From Nocardioides sp. (lineage in GTDB: Bacteria; Actinomycetota; Actinomycetes; Propionibacteriales; Nocardioidaceae): DNA of 64,000 nucleotides. Location of the stretch: contig PBYI01000059.1 in the NCBI GenBank assembly GCA_002729525.1, positions 1 through 64,000 on the forward strand, read 5' to 3'. The notes under the pieces are model-generated. The model was given only the letters and a program-made list of their open reading frames with translations. It had not been told where the DNA came from and searched no databases. Position 1 is the first letter of the stretch; every line of letters starts with the position of its first letter. Below are positions 43,498 through 53,241 of this stretch, piece by piece. Position numbers and translations under genes: made by a program.

Positions 43498-45078
43498 TCA
43501 GGACAGCTCGCGCTTGAGGATCTTGCCGGTGGCGGTCATCGGCAGCTCGTCGACGAACTCCACGATGCGCGGGTACTTGTACGCCGCCATCTGCTCCTTG
43601 CCCCAGGCCACCAGGCCGTCGGGGGTCAGGTCGGTGTCCTTGTTGAGGATGACGACGGCCTTGATCTCCTCGCCGTGCGACTCGTGCGGGACGCCGATGA
43701 CGGCGGCCAGCGAGACGCCCGGGTGGGTCATCAGGACCTCCTCGATCTCGCGCGGGTACACGTTGTAGCCGCCGCGGATGATCATGTCCTTGGAGCGGTC
43801 GACGATGTAGTACCAGCCGTCGGAGTCCTTGCGGGCCAGGTCGCCGGAGCGGAACCAGCCGTCCTCGCTGATGACGTCGGCGGTCGCCTCGGGCCGACCG
43901 TGGTAGCCCTTCATGATGTTGTGGCCCTTGATCGCGATCTCGCCGATCGTGGTCTCCGGGTCGTCGCCGGTGACCTCGTCCCACTGGCCGGGCTCGGGGT
44001 TGATGAGCTTCATCTCCACCCCCGGGATCGGCACGCCGATGGAGCCGACCCGCGGCTCGGTGCCCAGACGGGAGAACGACGCGACCGGGCTGGTCTCGGA
44101 CAGGCCGTAGCCCTCCAGGATCGTGACGCCGAACTTCTGCGCGAACGCCTTGTGCACCTCGACCGGAAGCGCGGAGCCGCCGGCCACGGCGACCCGCATC
44201 TGCTCGGCCAGCGCCTTCACGTCGACGTCGACCTCGTCGAGCGCGCCGAGCAGGCCCCAGTACATCGTCGGGACGCCGGCGAAGAACGTCACCTTCTCCT
44301 TGGCCATCAGGCCCAGGGCCGGCACGGCCTCGAACCGCGGCAGCATCACCACGGTGCCGCCGAAGGCGAAGGCGCCGTTCTGGATGACGGTCTGGCCGAA
44401 GGAGTGGAACAGCGGCAGCACGCACAGGTAGGTGTCGGGCTCGTCGGGGCCGGCACCGAAGAGGTCGGCACCGGACAGCGCGTTGTCGCGCATGTTGCGG
44501 TGGCGCAGCTCGGCGCCCTTGGGCTTCCCGGTGGTGCCCGAGGTGTAGAGGATCACCGCGGTGTCGTCCTCGTCGGTGTCGACGGCCTCGAACGACGGCG
44601 CCTTGCCGGCGATGCCCTGACCCAGGGTCTCGGTGCCCTCGATCGGCGACGGCGCGGCCGGGTCGACGGTGATCATGAAGAAGTCGGTGCAGCCCTCGGC
44701 CTCGGTGAAGCCGGCGTACCCCTCCTCGCCGATGGGGAGCTCCGGGGTGCCCTGGAAGCAGAAGTAGGCCTTCGCGCCGGAGTCCTCGAGGTGGTAGGCG
44801 ACCTCGCGACCGCGCAGCAGCACGTTGAGCGGCACGACGGTGCCGCCAGCCTTGAGGATGCCGAAGTAGACCAGGGTGAAGTAGGGGAGGTTGGGGCACG
44901 ACAACGCCACCCGGTCGCCGGGCTCGATGCCGCGCTCGACGAGGAGGTTGGCGACCTGGCTGGAGACCGCGTCGACCTGCGCGTAGGTGAGGCGCGTGTC
45001 GCCGAGCACGATCGCGGTGCGGTCGGGGTAGGTCGCCGCGGTGTCGGTGAGCAGGCTGGCCAGGTTGTACGACGTCAT
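43498..45078 (-). CDS. fadD: Long-chain-fatty-acid--CoA ligase (acyl-CoA synthetase)
   Basis: A 526-aa ANL-superfamily adenylating enzyme joining a carboxylate to CoA with ATP. Motifs: YTSGTTGKPKGAELRHRN (A3), GYGLSETSPV (A5), GWFRSGDLARKDSDGWYYIVDRSKDMIIRGGYNVYP (A7 and A8) and ATGKILKREL with the catalytic Lys (A10). Substrate range is not readable, but the fatty-acid type is likeliest. ATG 45078 has AGAGGAACC directly upstream; earlier in-frame codons add a non-conserved tail. Confidence 0.93.
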   Translation of the reverse strand: MTSYNLASLLTDTAATYPDRTAIVLGDTRLTYAQVDAVSSQVANLLVERGIEPGDRVALSCPNLPYFTLVYFGILKAGGTVVPLNVLLRGREVAYHLEDSGAKAYFCFQGTPELPIGEEGYAGFTEAEGCTDFFMITVDPAAPSPIEGTETLGQGIAGKAPSFEAVDTDEDDTAVILYTSGTTGKPKGAELRHRNMRDNALSGADLFGAGPDEPDTYLCVLPLFHSFGQTVIQNGAFAFGGTVVMLPRFEAVPALGLMAKEKVTFFAGVPTMYWGLLGALDEVDVDVKALAEQMRVAVAGGSALPVEVHKAFAQKFGVTILEGYGLSETSPVASFSRLGTEPRVGSIGVPIPGVEMKLINPEPGQWDEVTGDDPETTIGEIAIKGHNIMKGYHGRPEATADVISEDGWFRSGDLARKDSDGWYYIVDRSKDMIIRGGYNVYPREIEEVLMTHPGVSLAAVIGVPHESHGEEIKAVVILNKDTDLTPDGLVAWGKEQMAAYKYPRIVEFVDELPMTATGKILKRELS

Positions 45079-45172
45079 GGTTCCTCTTCTGCGATCGGCG
45101 GGGTCGACGGGGCTCGACGTGGCGTGCGCCACCAACCTACTCACCGGTTCGTGAGCCCGGCCACAGGCTGCG

Positions 45173-45592
45173 TCAGGCGCGAGCGGCGAGGATCTCCGCG
45201 GCGCTGCGCAGGTCGGCGCGGACGGCGTACGGCGCGAGCCGCTGCAGCACGACGCCGAGCGGCCAGGCGACGCCGCGGGCGTGCAGCGCCATCGTCGCGG
45301 TGACCGCGCAGCCGCTGCCGGCGGGCGCGAAGTCGAGGGTCAGCTCGGCCGCGAACCGACCCCACGTGCCGCGCTCGGACCACCGGGTCGGCCGGTCGGC
45401 GTCGGTGAGCTCCATCCGCGGGCGCAGGCCCGGGTTGGTGACGTCGGTCCAGGTCTGCCCGGCGACGCCGTCGGCGCCCCGCACGTCCTCGACGGCGCGC
45501 AGGCTCGACTGCCACTCCGCGCGGTTGTCCGGGGCGACGAGGTAGTCGTAGGCGACCTCGCACGGGACGGGGAACAGCACGGCTCGGCCCAT
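45173..45592 (-). CDS. SRPBCC family protein
   Basis: A 139-aa START/Bet v1-like fold protein of the polyketide-cyclase/dehydrase type that holds a hydrophobic ligand. It has a typical front (VLFPVPCEVAYDYLVAPDNRAEWQSSLRAVE) and end. ATG 45592 has GAGGAG eight bases upstream and lies 15 bp behind purC, so it is co-transcribed with it. The ligand is unknown. Confidence 0.85.
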   Translation of the reverse strand: MGRAVLFPVPCEVAYDYLVAPDNRAEWQSSLRAVEDVRGADGVAGQTWTDVTNPGLRPRMELTDADRPTRWSERGTWGRFAAELTLDFAPAGSGCAVTATMALHARGVAWPLGVVLQRLAPYAVRADLRSAAEILAARA

Positions 45593-45607
45593 CGCTCTAC
45601 TCCTCGG

Positions 45608-46486
45608 TCACCAGATCTCGCCGGTCAGGCGCTCGTAGGCCTCGATGTAGCGCGAGCGGGTGCGCTCGACCACCTCGGGCGGCAGCGGGGGCGGCGCCTC
45701 GCCGGAGGCGCGGTCCCAGCCGGACTCCGGGCTCAGCGCCCAGTTGTGCACGATCTGCTTGTCGTACGAGGGCTGCGCGCGGCCCGGCGTCCAGTCGTCG
45801 GCCGGCCAGAAGCGCGACGAGTCGGGCGTCAGCACCTCGTCGCCGAGCACGGTCGTGCCGTCCGGCCGGGCGCCGAACTCCAGCTTGGTGTCGGCCAGGA
45901 TGATGCCGCGCTCGCGGGCCAGCCCGTCCGCGCGCCGGTAGACCTCGAGCGTGAGGTCGCGCAGCTCGGTGGCGCGCTCGGCGCCGACGGTGCCCACGAC
46001 GGCGTCGTACGAGACGTTCTCGTCGTGGTCGCCCAGGTCGGCCTTGGTGGCGGGGGTGAAGACGGGCTCGTCGAGCCGGCTGCCGTCCTCGAGACCGGCG
46101 GGCAGCGGGATGCCGCACACCTCGCCGGTGGCGCGGTAGTCGAGCAGCCCGGACCCGGTGAGGTAGCCGCGGGCGACGCACTCGACGGGGTACATGTCGA
46201 GCTTCTCGCAGACGACCGCCCGGCCGGCCACGTCGACCGGCACGTCGGTGGACAGCACGTGACCGGGCACCAGGTCGCGCAGCTGGTCGAACCACCACAG
46301 CGACATCCGGGTCAGGATCTCGCCCTTGTCGGGGATCGTGCTGTCGAGCACGAAGTCGAAGATCGAGATCCGGTCGCTGGCGACCATCAGCAGGTGGCCG
46401 TCGGCGAGCTCGTAGAGGTCGCGGACCTTGCCCGAGTGCAGGTGGCGGGCGCCGGCGATGCTGGGTGCCTCCGGGATGTTCTCCAC
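45608..46486 (-). CDS. purC: Phosphoribosylaminoimidazole-succinocarboxamide synthase
   Basis: Joins CAIR and aspartate with ATP to give SAICAR. The 292-aa enzyme has SGKVRDLYELADG, DRISIFDFVL, VARGYLTGSG, LADTKLEFG and DEVLTPDSSRFWP, all family hallmarks; it is the longer (yeast-like) form common in actinobacteria. GTG 46486 follows TAGGGT (46499-46494) by seven bases, so the transcript is leaderless. Confidence 0.97.
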   Translation of the reverse strand: MENIPEAPSIAGARHLHSGKVRDLYELADGHLLMVASDRISIFDFVLDSTIPDKGEILTRMSLWWFDQLRDLVPGHVLSTDVPVDVAGRAVVCEKLDMYPVECVARGYLTGSGLLDYRATGEVCGIPLPAGLEDGSRLDEPVFTPATKADLGDHDENVSYDAVVGTVGAERATELRDLTLEVYRRADGLARERGIILADTKLEFGARPDGTTVLGDEVLTPDSSRFWPADDWTPGRAQPSYDKQIVHNWALSPESGWDRASGEAPPPLPPEVVERTRSRYIEAYERLTGEIW

Positions 46487-46493
46487 GGGTCAG

Positions 46494-46499
46494 ACCCTA
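46494..46499 (-). promoter_or_regulatory. purC leaderless -10 (TAGGGT)
   Basis: TAGGGT on the minus strand ends seven bases before the purC GTG; no Shine-Dalgarno sequence. Confidence 0.6.
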
Positions 46500-46559
46500 G
46501 TGGGAGCCGCCGGACGTCGGCTCCCACCAGGGAGGGTCGTCGGGTCGTGGCGGCGCAGG

Positions 46560-47132
46560 TCAGCAGCCGCAGGTGTAGTAGGTGACGTCCCAGTGGTTGC
46601 CCTCGTCGGCGTACACGTTGCCCGAGGCGGCCTGGTACATCGCGGCGCCGTCGCTGCGCTGGCCGACGTAGGTGTAGGCGTTGTGCACCCAGCTGGTCAG
46701 GCAGGTGGTGCGGGAGAAGTCCAGCTTGTAGCCGTTGGCGTGGCTGTAGGTGCCGCTCGCGTGACCGACCTCGGTGCCGCCGGTGATGTTCAGCGCGCAG
46801 CCCGAGGCGTTCTTCAGCGTGATCGCGCCGTCGACGCTGGCCTGGCGCAGGCCGTCGAACGACGTGCAGGTCGAGGTGTAGCGGTCGGTGCAGCCGCCGG
46901 ACGACGACCAGGTGATGCCGGCCGCGCGGAACTGCGACTCCGCCGACGACTGGGTCACCGCGGCGGCTGGGCCGGCGGTCACCAGCACGCCGGAGAGCGC
47001 GACGACGAGGGCGGCGAGCACGGGCGCGAGCAGCCGGCGTACGACGTGGGCGGTGCCGGCGTGGGTGCTGGCGGCGGTGCTGGCGGGGGTGCGGGTGGCG
47101 GTGCTGGTGGCGGGTGCGGTCGAGTCGCTCAT
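46560..47132 (-). CDS. Secreted M15-like zinc peptidase-fold protein
   Basis: A 190-aa exported protein. A long N-region rich in Ala, Thr and Ser leads to a signal helix (about 34-57, ending GPAAA). The mature domain has paired Cys (GGCTDR, STCTSF, ASGCAL, TTCLTS, YTCGC). GHASGTYSHANGYKLDF and ADEGNHWDVTYY recall the H-x2-G-x3-D and E-x2-H zinc and catalytic motifs of M15 peptidases. I infer a small wall-active D,D-peptidase or related lectin-like fold; the family is not certain. ATG 47132 follows GACGCT by six bases. Confidence 0.72.
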   Translation of the reverse strand: MSDSTAPATSTATRTPASTAASTHAGTAHVVRRLLAPVLAALVVALSGVLVTAGPAAAVTQSSAESQFRAAGITWSSSGGCTDRYTSTCTSFDGLRQASVDGAITLKNASGCALNITGGTEVGHASGTYSHANGYKLDFSRTTCLTSWVHNAYTYVGQRSDGAAMYQAASGNVYADEGNHWDVTYYTCGC

Positions 47133-47236
47133 GCCGTGAGCGTCACCCCGTCCCACGCGGCCGCGCATCGGGGAGAACCCTCGTCGCGCACCCTCCCGGT
47201 GTCGGACGGCCTCGTGGCTGGTGCCACAGTTCTCCC

Positions 47237-47854
47237 ATGGCGGAGTCAGCCGAAGAGGTCCACGCCCGCATCCTCGCCGCGGTCGGTCCCGACGGGCGCC
47301 TGCCCGTCCCGCCGTACGTCGGCTGGGACATCTTCCCGTGGGAGGTCGCCGACGGCGCCCTCGTGCCGAAGGTGCTGCCCGGGGTCGCCGACGAGCCGGC
47401 CCGCTGGGGCGACTCCGACGACAAGCCGTGCCAGGCGTGCCAGGGCTTCGACCCCGAGCGCGTGGTGTGGGAGGACGAGTACTGGGTGCTCACCCACGCC
47501 GGCGCCCCGTCGGGCCTGCCGGTCGTGCTGACGCTGCACCCGCGCGAGCACCTCGACATGGGCCAGCTCGACGACGAGCTCGCCTCGCAGCTCGGCCGGA
47601 TCACCAACCGCCTGGTCCGCATCATCGAGGCCGTCCCGAACGTCGCCCGCTGCCACACCAACCGCTGGGGCGACGGCGGTGCGCACCTGCACCAGATGTT
47701 CTTCGGCCGCACCGCGCGGCTCGCGCACGTGCTCGGCTCGCCGGCCATGGAGTGGGACGACATGATCCCGCCCGGCCCGGAGGACGTGTGGCGCGCCGAC
47801 CTGCACGCCATCGCCACCAAGCTCGCCAACTGGGGCGGCGACGCGCGGGTCTGA
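47237..47854 (+). CDS. HIT superfamily-like protein
   Basis: A 205-aa soluble protein. The histidine-triad-like motif appears as GGAHLHQMFF, near the usual place in the second half, preceded by LTLHPREHLDMGQL and RCHTNRWGDG. A CQAC pair after KP may bind zinc. It differs from classic Hint/Fhit proteins in spacing, so nucleotide hydrolase activity is only an inference. ATG 47237 follows CACAGT by six bases. It is divergent from the secreted M15-like gene. Confidence 0.78.
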   Translation: MAESAEEVHARILAAVGPDGRLPVPPYVGWDIFPWEVADGALVPKVLPGVADEPARWGDSDDKPCQACQGFDPERVVWEDEYWVLTHAGAPSGLPVVLTLHPREHLDMGQLDDELASQLGRITNRLVRIIEAVPNVARCHTNRWGDGGAHLHQMFFGRTARLAHVLGSPAMEWDDMIPPGPEDVWRADLHAIATKLANWGGDARV

Positions 47855-47953
47855 ACCGCACCTGCCACCCGCGCCCACGGCCGCGCCGCCTTCTCCCCCA
47901 CCCTCGCGGCGACCGTCCCGGCGGGTGACGGGACCGGTGGGAGGCTGGAGGTC

Positions 47954-49417
47954 GTGACCGACGACCTCCGCACCGCTCCCGAGGCGTCGGCCGCACCCGC
48001 GAGCGCGGCGCCCGCGCCCGACGCGGAGCCGCCGTACGAGCCGGACCCGCGTCGCTGGCGGATCCTCGGCGTCTCCCTCGTCGTGGGCTTCATGTCGCTG
48101 CTCGACGTCACCATCGTCAACGTCGCGGTGCCCTCGATGCAGTCGGGCCTCGACACCTCCGCCGCCACCATCCAGTGGGTCGTCTCGGGCTACGCGCTCG
48201 CCTTCGGGCTGACCCTCGTCGCCGGCGGACGCCTCGGCGACGCCTACGGCCGGCGCCGGATGATGCTGATCGGCCTCGTCGCGTTCGTCGCCTCCAGCGC
48301 CCTGGTCGGGCTCGCGCCGAACGCCACGCTGGTCGTGCTCGCCCGGCTGCTCCAGGGCGCCTCGGCGGGGCTACTCACCCCGCAGAACTCCGGACTGATC
48401 CAGGAGCTGTTCCGCGGGCCCGAGCGCGGCAGGGCGTTCGGGCTGTTCGGGCTCACCGTGTCGCTGGCCTCGGCGACCGGGCCGGTGCTCGGCGGCGCGA
48501 TCATCGCGCTCGCCGGGGCGGAGAACGGCTGGCGCTGGCTCTTCCTCGTCAACGTGCCGATCGGGGTCGTCGCGATGGTCGCGGTCGTGCTGCTGGTGCC
48601 GCGCGCGACCGAGTCCGGCAGCCCCGGCCGCATCGACCTGGTCGGCGCCGCCCTGCTCGGCGGCGCGGTCTTCTGCCTGCTCTACCCGGTCGTGCAGCTC
48701 GAGGCCGGCGCCCGCTGGCCGCTGCTCCTGCTCGTCGGCGTGCCCACGCTCGCCCTCGGGTTCGTGCGCTGGGAGCACCGGGTGGTGGCCCGGCAGCACG
48801 CGCCACTGCTCGACGTACGACTGCTCCGGCGAACGCCGGGGTACGCCGGCGGCCTGGCCATCGGCACGCTCTACTTCACCGGGTTCACCGGGGTGCTGCT
48901 CGTGCTGTCGGTGTGGCTGCAGGAGCAGCGCGACCTGTCCGCCCTGCACACCGGCCTGCTGGTCGCACCGTTCGCGGTCGGCGCCGCGATCTCCTCGCCG
49001 ATCGCGGGACGGCTGGTCAGCCGGGTCGGACGCCCGCTCACCCTCGCTGCGATCGCGACGATGGGCGTCGGCACCCTGCTCGTGGCCCTGCTGGTGCCGG
49101 GGCGCTCGGACGCCGCGCTCGCCGTCGCGCTGCCGCTGTGCCTGCTGCTCGCGGGGCTCGGGGGCGGCGCGGTCGTCTCGCCGAACATCACCCTGACCCT
49201 CGCCGAGGTGCCGACCCGGATGGGCGGTGCCGCGGGCGGGGCGCTGCAGACCGGGCAGCGGATCGGCTCGGCGCTCGGCGCCGCGCTGCTGATGACCGTC
49301 TACCAGGTGGTGGCCGGCGGCTCCCCCGACGCGGGCGTCCGGGCGGCGCTGGTCACCGCAGTCGTCGTGCTGGGTGCGGCATTCGCGACGACGCTGGTGA
49401 CCTACCGCCGCGGCTGA
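47954..49417 (+). CDS. MFS transporter, DHA2 family
   Basis: A 487-aa 14-TM proton-coupled exporter. Helix 1 carries LLDVTIVNVAVPSMQ, loop 2-3 has GRLGDAYGRRRMM (motif A), and helix 5 has GPVLGGAIIALAGAENGWRWLFLVNVPIG (motif C), the classic EmrB/QacA pattern. The first 35 residues are Ala/Pro-rich. GTG 47954 has CTGGAGG close upstream. No regulator gene adjoins. Substrates are unknown. Confidence 0.92.
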   Translation: MTDDLRTAPEASAAPASAAPAPDAEPPYEPDPRRWRILGVSLVVGFMSLLDVTIVNVAVPSMQSGLDTSAATIQWVVSGYALAFGLTLVAGGRLGDAYGRRRMMLIGLVAFVASSALVGLAPNATLVVLARLLQGASAGLLTPQNSGLIQELFRGPERGRAFGLFGLTVSLASATGPVLGGAIIALAGAENGWRWLFLVNVPIGVVAMVAVVLLVPRATESGSPGRIDLVGAALLGGAVFCLLYPVVQLEAGARWPLLLLVGVPTLALGFVRWEHRVVARQHAPLLDVRLLRRTPGYAGGLAIGTLYFTGFTGVLLVLSVWLQEQRDLSALHTGLLVAPFAVGAAISSPIAGRLVSRVGRPLTLAAIATMGVGTLLVALLVPGRSDAALAVALPLCLLLAGLGGGAVVSPNITLTLAEVPTRMGGAAGGALQTGQRIGSALGAALLMTVYQVVAGGSPDAGVRAALVTAVVVLGAAFATTLVTYRRG

Positions 49418-49448
49418 CCGTCGTACGGCGTCGCGCCGTCAGACACCG

Positions 49449-50039
49449 TCAGGCGCTCGTACGCCGCCAGGGCGCGGGCTTGCCCTGGAGCCACCACTGC
49501 ATGACGCGCGTGATCCACGGCAGGCCGGCGTACACCATGATCGGCGTGAGGACCGTCGTCATCAGCAGCACCCGCAGCGGGAGCCAGATCCCGGCGAGCA
49601 GCTGCACGGCGACCAGGTTGGCCAGGATGCTCAGCGGCGCGAACACCATGAAGATCGTGACGGCCTGCTTCCACCGCGGCGGCGGCGTCGGGAGCGGCTC
49701 GCCGCTCTCCAGCACCGTCGAGGCCGGTACGTCGAACCAGCCCTCGATGCCCGACCGCTTCTCCACCCGGGCCTCGACCACGCCCAGGCCCTGCGCCGCG
49801 GCCCGCCACCAGGCCCGCTGGGTCGACTGCTCCCAGGCCTGAAGGGAGGCGGCGTCGGCGAAGCGGTAGAGCATGTGCCACTCGCTGGAGTCGGCCTCGG
49901 TGCGCACCCACCCGGCGCCGAGGAAGCCCGGGAACCGCTCGGCCAGCGCGATGCCGGCGTTGAGCCAGCTCATCATCTCCGGCTCGTGGCCGGGCTCCAG
50001 GTGCCGGGTGATCGCGACGGTGACCGGGGCGGAGGGCAT
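49449..50039 (-). CDS. Antibiotic biosynthesis monooxygenase-domain protein with two TM helices
   Basis: A 196-aa protein. Residues 1-100 form an ABM-type ferredoxin-like fold (VTVAITRHLEPGHEPEMMSWLNAGIALAERFPGFLGAGW and SEWHMLYRFADAASLQAWEQS); two hydrophobic helices follow (about 123-147 and 154-176). ABM plus C-terminal TM helices is a known layout in actinobacteria, of unknown role (haem- or quinone-linked oxygenation has been proposed for related soluble forms). ATG 50039 starts at the domain edge. Convergent with the MFS gene. Confidence 0.82.
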   Translation of the reverse strand: MPSAPVTVAITRHLEPGHEPEMMSWLNAGIALAERFPGFLGAGWVRTEADSSEWHMLYRFADAASLQAWEQSTQRAWWRAAAQGLGVVEARVEKRSGIEGWFDVPASTVLESGEPLPTPPPRWKQAVTIFMVFAPLSILANLVAVQLLAGIWLPLRVLLMTTVLTPIMVYAGLPWITRVMQWWLQGKPAPWRRTSA

Positions 50040-50110
50040 CCGCTCATTCTTCCCCGGCACCGCACGATCCACCGTGACCGTCGACACGCGCCCTCCGGCA
50101 CACGTCGACC

Positions 50111-53100
50111 TCAGTCGTCGTCCCGGATCGTCACCACCCCGCGGGACCGCTTGAAGGTGGCGTTGCGCAGCTTCGAGGCGACGACCTTGAACGTCTCGTC
50201 CCGCTCGACCCGCCGGTCCCCGCGGACCGTGACCTTGATGACGGCCCGCTTCGACCCGGCACCGATCCGCACCGTGCCCGTGGCCTTCACGTAGTCGCGC
50301 CCCTTGGCCTTCGCGCTGCCGTCGGACGTCCTCCAGACCAGGGTCACGACGCGACCGCTGGGGGCCGAGAGCGTCACCGGGACCTTGACCGTCCGCTTCC
50401 CGCGGTCGCCCTCGCGCACTGTGACCTTGCCGAGCGTGACCGTCGGCGCCGGGTCGTCGTCGACGATCGTGCCGGTCGCCCGGGCGGTGCCGAGCGGGGC
50501 GCCGCTCGGCGCCGACAGCACGAGGGCGAGCGTCTCGTCCGGCTCGTCGAGCAGGTCGCCGGTGACCGGCACGTCCACCGTGGTCGACGTCGTACCGGCC
50601 GGGATGGTCAGCGTGCCGGAGGTCGCGGTGAAGTCGCGGGCGCCGGCGGATCCGGTCCGGGTCGCGAAGGCGACGCTCACCGCCGAGCCCGCCGCCGCGT
50701 CCAGCGTCACCGGGAAGCTCAGCGAGCGGCTGCCCCGGTTGCCCTCGCGGACCCGGGTGGTGCCGACCGACACCTCGGGCGGTGCCACCGCCAGGTTGGA
50801 CCCGAGCAGCGCGAAGTCCTGGTCGAGCGTGGTGGCGTTGCCCGGCACGCCGTTGCCGGCCACGTTGCTCGCGACGACGGTGATGGTGACGGGTCCGGTG
50901 GTGCCGGCCGGGAGCCAGACGCTCTCGAGGTTGTTGCGGGTGTCCGCGGTGCCGCCGGTCTGCGAGACCGGGCCGGCCATCACGTTGCCGCGATAGGTCT
51001 CGCCGCCCACCTCCACGACCAGGTCGAGGTCGTTGACGAAGGCCGAGCCGACGGTGCTGCCGGGCGCGTCGGTCCAGGCGAGGGTCACTCGCACGGGCTC
51101 GGTCGGGTCGCCGACCGAGGCCGCCGCCGTGTGCTCCTGCCCCGTGGCGGTGAGGAGCGTCTGCTGGTCCTCGATCAACCGGGAGAGCCCGTCGACCATT
51201 TGCCCGAGGTTCGGGACGCCCCAGCCCATGTCGTTCGACGGCAGGTCGTCGCCGGTGTCGATGCCGTCGAGCCACCGACCGCCGTTCGCCATCAGCGCCT
51301 TGAGCATCGCCGGGCTCGCGGTCTCGTCGGGCGCGAGCACCCGGCCGTAGTAGTTGTGGGCCAGCGACACCGCGCCCGCGACCGCCGGTGCGGAGTGGCT
51401 CGTGCCGCTGGACCACGTGTAGAGCACGCTCCCGTCCGGGTGGAAGCGCCGGTCCGGGCTGGCGTTGCTGCCGCCGCACACACCATCGCCGTTGTAGCCC
51501 CCGGCCTGCGTCGCCGGGCCCTGCACGTGCGTGCCGGCCGCGACGACGTCCGGCTTCACCCGGCCGTCGTCGGTCGGCCCCCGCGAGGAGAAGAAGATGA
51601 TGTCGGAGTCGTTGTCGGCGCCGTCGTCGCCGATGCCGCAGCCGTCGACGGACCCGTCCTCCCGGACGTTCTCGGTCGCGCCCACCGTGAGCACGTTCTT
51701 GGCGGTGCCGGGCGAGCCGATGGTGTTGAGGCTCGGCCCTGCGTTGCCGGCCGAGAAGACGTGGAGCATCTCCTGGAGTCCGGCAGTGCCCGGGTCGGCG
51801 TCGCGGGTCAGCCGGTCGTAGGCCTGGGAGTCGACGGTGTAGGCGCCGCCCACGTCGGCCCCCCACGAGTTGGACGTCAGGTCCGCGCCCTGGTCGACGG
51901 CGGCCTGGACGATCGCCCCGACGTCGGTGCCGCACCGGCCGATGCTGAAGGCGCCCGTGGCGTTGGTGAAGATCTTGACGCCCGCGATCCGGCCGTACGG
52001 CGAGACGCCCTGACCGTAGTTGTAGCCGTCGGCGTCCTCGTAGGTGGTGCCCTGCTTGTCGTTGAACCCGCCGACGATGCCGGCGTTGAGGGTGCCGTGA
52101 CCGCCGAGGCCGTTGGCGGTCGTGTCGCTGGTGCAGTTGACGTTGCTGGTGAGCCGGTCGGCGTTGTCGATGTCGCCGAGCTGGAAGAAGTCGGCGTGCA
52201 GCGGCTCGTCGGCGCCGTTGTCGATACCGTCGTCGACCACCGACACCACCGGGTAGCCCAGCGGCGACTCCGGGAAGTCGTGGTCGGTCAGCCAGGTCAT
52301 GTACCCGGGACCACTGGGCACGGTGGCGCCGCCGGGGGTGGTGGTGACGTTGCCGGCGAGCAGCTGGTTCTGCGCCTCGTCGTAGCGCTGCGGGGCGACG
52401 TACGGCTCGACGTCGAGGACCGCCGGCACCGCGGCCAGGTCGGCCAGCTCGCCCGCGCCGACCTCGACGGTGAGGCTGGTCAGCCCGTCGGCGGTGGTGG
52501 GCTCGCGCACGACGGTCCGGCCGGCGGTGACGGTGTCGACGGCCCCGGCCTCGGCGGCGACGACCTGCACGTCGACGGTCACGGTCGCGCCGTCACCCGT
52601 GGTCTCGACGGCGACGTCGCGCAGCGTCGGCGCGAGCTTGTACGCCGGGTGGAACGGTCCGCTGAACCGCACGGCCGCCTCGTCGGCGACCATCGCGTCG
52701 AGGGCTGCGGCGCCCGCGGCGTCGACCCAGACGACATACGCGTCGGAGGGGACGTAGGCGACCGGCTCGGCACCGACGCCCTCGAGCAGGGCTACCCACT
52801 CCTCGCGCACCGGGCCGGCGAGCTGGACGAGCCGCAGCTGGTGCCCGGGGACGTGGCCGGCGGCGAGGCGGGCCGGAGCGGGGACGTCGGCGGTCGTGTC
52901 GAGGTCGAGGCCGCGCAGCTCGATCGTGGCGCGGGCGTCGACGGCGCGTCGGCCGGCGAGGTCGGTCGCGTCGTCACCGGCGTTCCAGAGCGAGAAGGAG
53001 CCGTAGTCGGCGACCTTGGTGGCACCCGCGTCGCGGGCCTCGCGGCGTACGGCGGTGGCGTCGGCCGGGATGACCACCGTGCCCAGCGGGCCGGCACTGA

Positions 53101-53233
53101 CGCCGTACGTCGTGGGCTCGGGGCCGTCGGCCGCCTGCGCGGTGCTGCCCGTCGAGGCGACGACGGCGAGGGGCGCGAGCGCGAGGGCGGCCACCAGGCT
53201 CAGCACCAGCGGACGGCGAGGGGTCGGACGCAT
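50111..53233 (-). CDS. Secreted subtilisin-like serine peptidase (S8) with two Calx-beta domains
   Basis: A 1040-aa exported protease. Signal peptide 1-34 (ends TAQAA), then a long propeptide-like region (about 35-320). The S8 triad is Asp334 (SVVDDGID), His379 (GGHGTLN) and Ser612 (GTSHSAP), with oxyanion Asn in SAGNAGP. The catalytic domain carries a large insert, and a jelly-roll-like P-domain follows (about 655-810), giving a Kp-43/bacillopeptidase-type layout. Two C-terminal Calx-beta repeats (each ending DDD) probably bind Ca2+. ATG 53233 gives a good signal peptide; a strong hairpin sits eight bases upstream. Confidence 0.92.
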   Translation of the reverse strand: MRPTPRRPLVLSLVAALALAPLAVVASTGSTAQAADGPEPTTYGVSAGPLGTVVIPADATAVRREARDAGATKVADYGSFSLWNAGDDATDLAGRRAVDARATIELRGLDLDTTADVPAPARLAAGHVPGHQLRLVQLAGPVREEWVALLEGVGAEPVAYVPSDAYVVWVDAAGAAALDAMVADEAAVRFSGPFHPAYKLAPTLRDVAVETTGDGATVTVDVQVVAAEAGAVDTVTAGRTVVREPTTADGLTSLTVEVGAGELADLAAVPAVLDVEPYVAPQRYDEAQNQLLAGNVTTTPGGATVPSGPGYMTWLTDHDFPESPLGYPVVSVVDDGIDNGADEPLHADFFQLGDIDNADRLTSNVNCTSDTTANGLGGHGTLNAGIVGGFNDKQGTTYEDADGYNYGQGVSPYGRIAGVKIFTNATGAFSIGRCGTDVGAIVQAAVDQGADLTSNSWGADVGGAYTVDSQAYDRLTRDADPGTAGLQEMLHVFSAGNAGPSLNTIGSPGTAKNVLTVGATENVREDGSVDGCGIGDDGADNDSDIIFFSSRGPTDDGRVKPDVVAAGTHVQGPATQAGGYNGDGVCGGSNASPDRRFHPDGSVLYTWSSGTSHSAPAVAGAVSLAHNYYGRVLAPDETASPAMLKALMANGGRWLDGIDTGDDLPSNDMGWGVPNLGQMVDGLSRLIEDQQTLLTATGQEHTAAASVGDPTEPVRVTLAWTDAPGSTVGSAFVNDLDLVVEVGGETYRGNVMAGPVSQTGGTADTRNNLESVWLPAGTTGPVTITVVASNVAGNGVPGNATTLDQDFALLGSNLAVAPPEVSVGTTRVREGNRGSRSLSFPVTLDAAAGSAVSVAFATRTGSAGARDFTATSGTLTIPAGTTSTTVDVPVTGDLLDEPDETLALVLSAPSGAPLGTARATGTIVDDDPAPTVTLGKVTVREGDRGKRTVKVPVTLSAPSGRVVTLVWRTSDGSAKAKGRDYVKATGTVRIGAGSKRAVIKVTVRGDRRVERDETFKVVASKLRNATFKRSRGVVTIRDDD

Positions 53234-53241
53234 GCAGGGTC

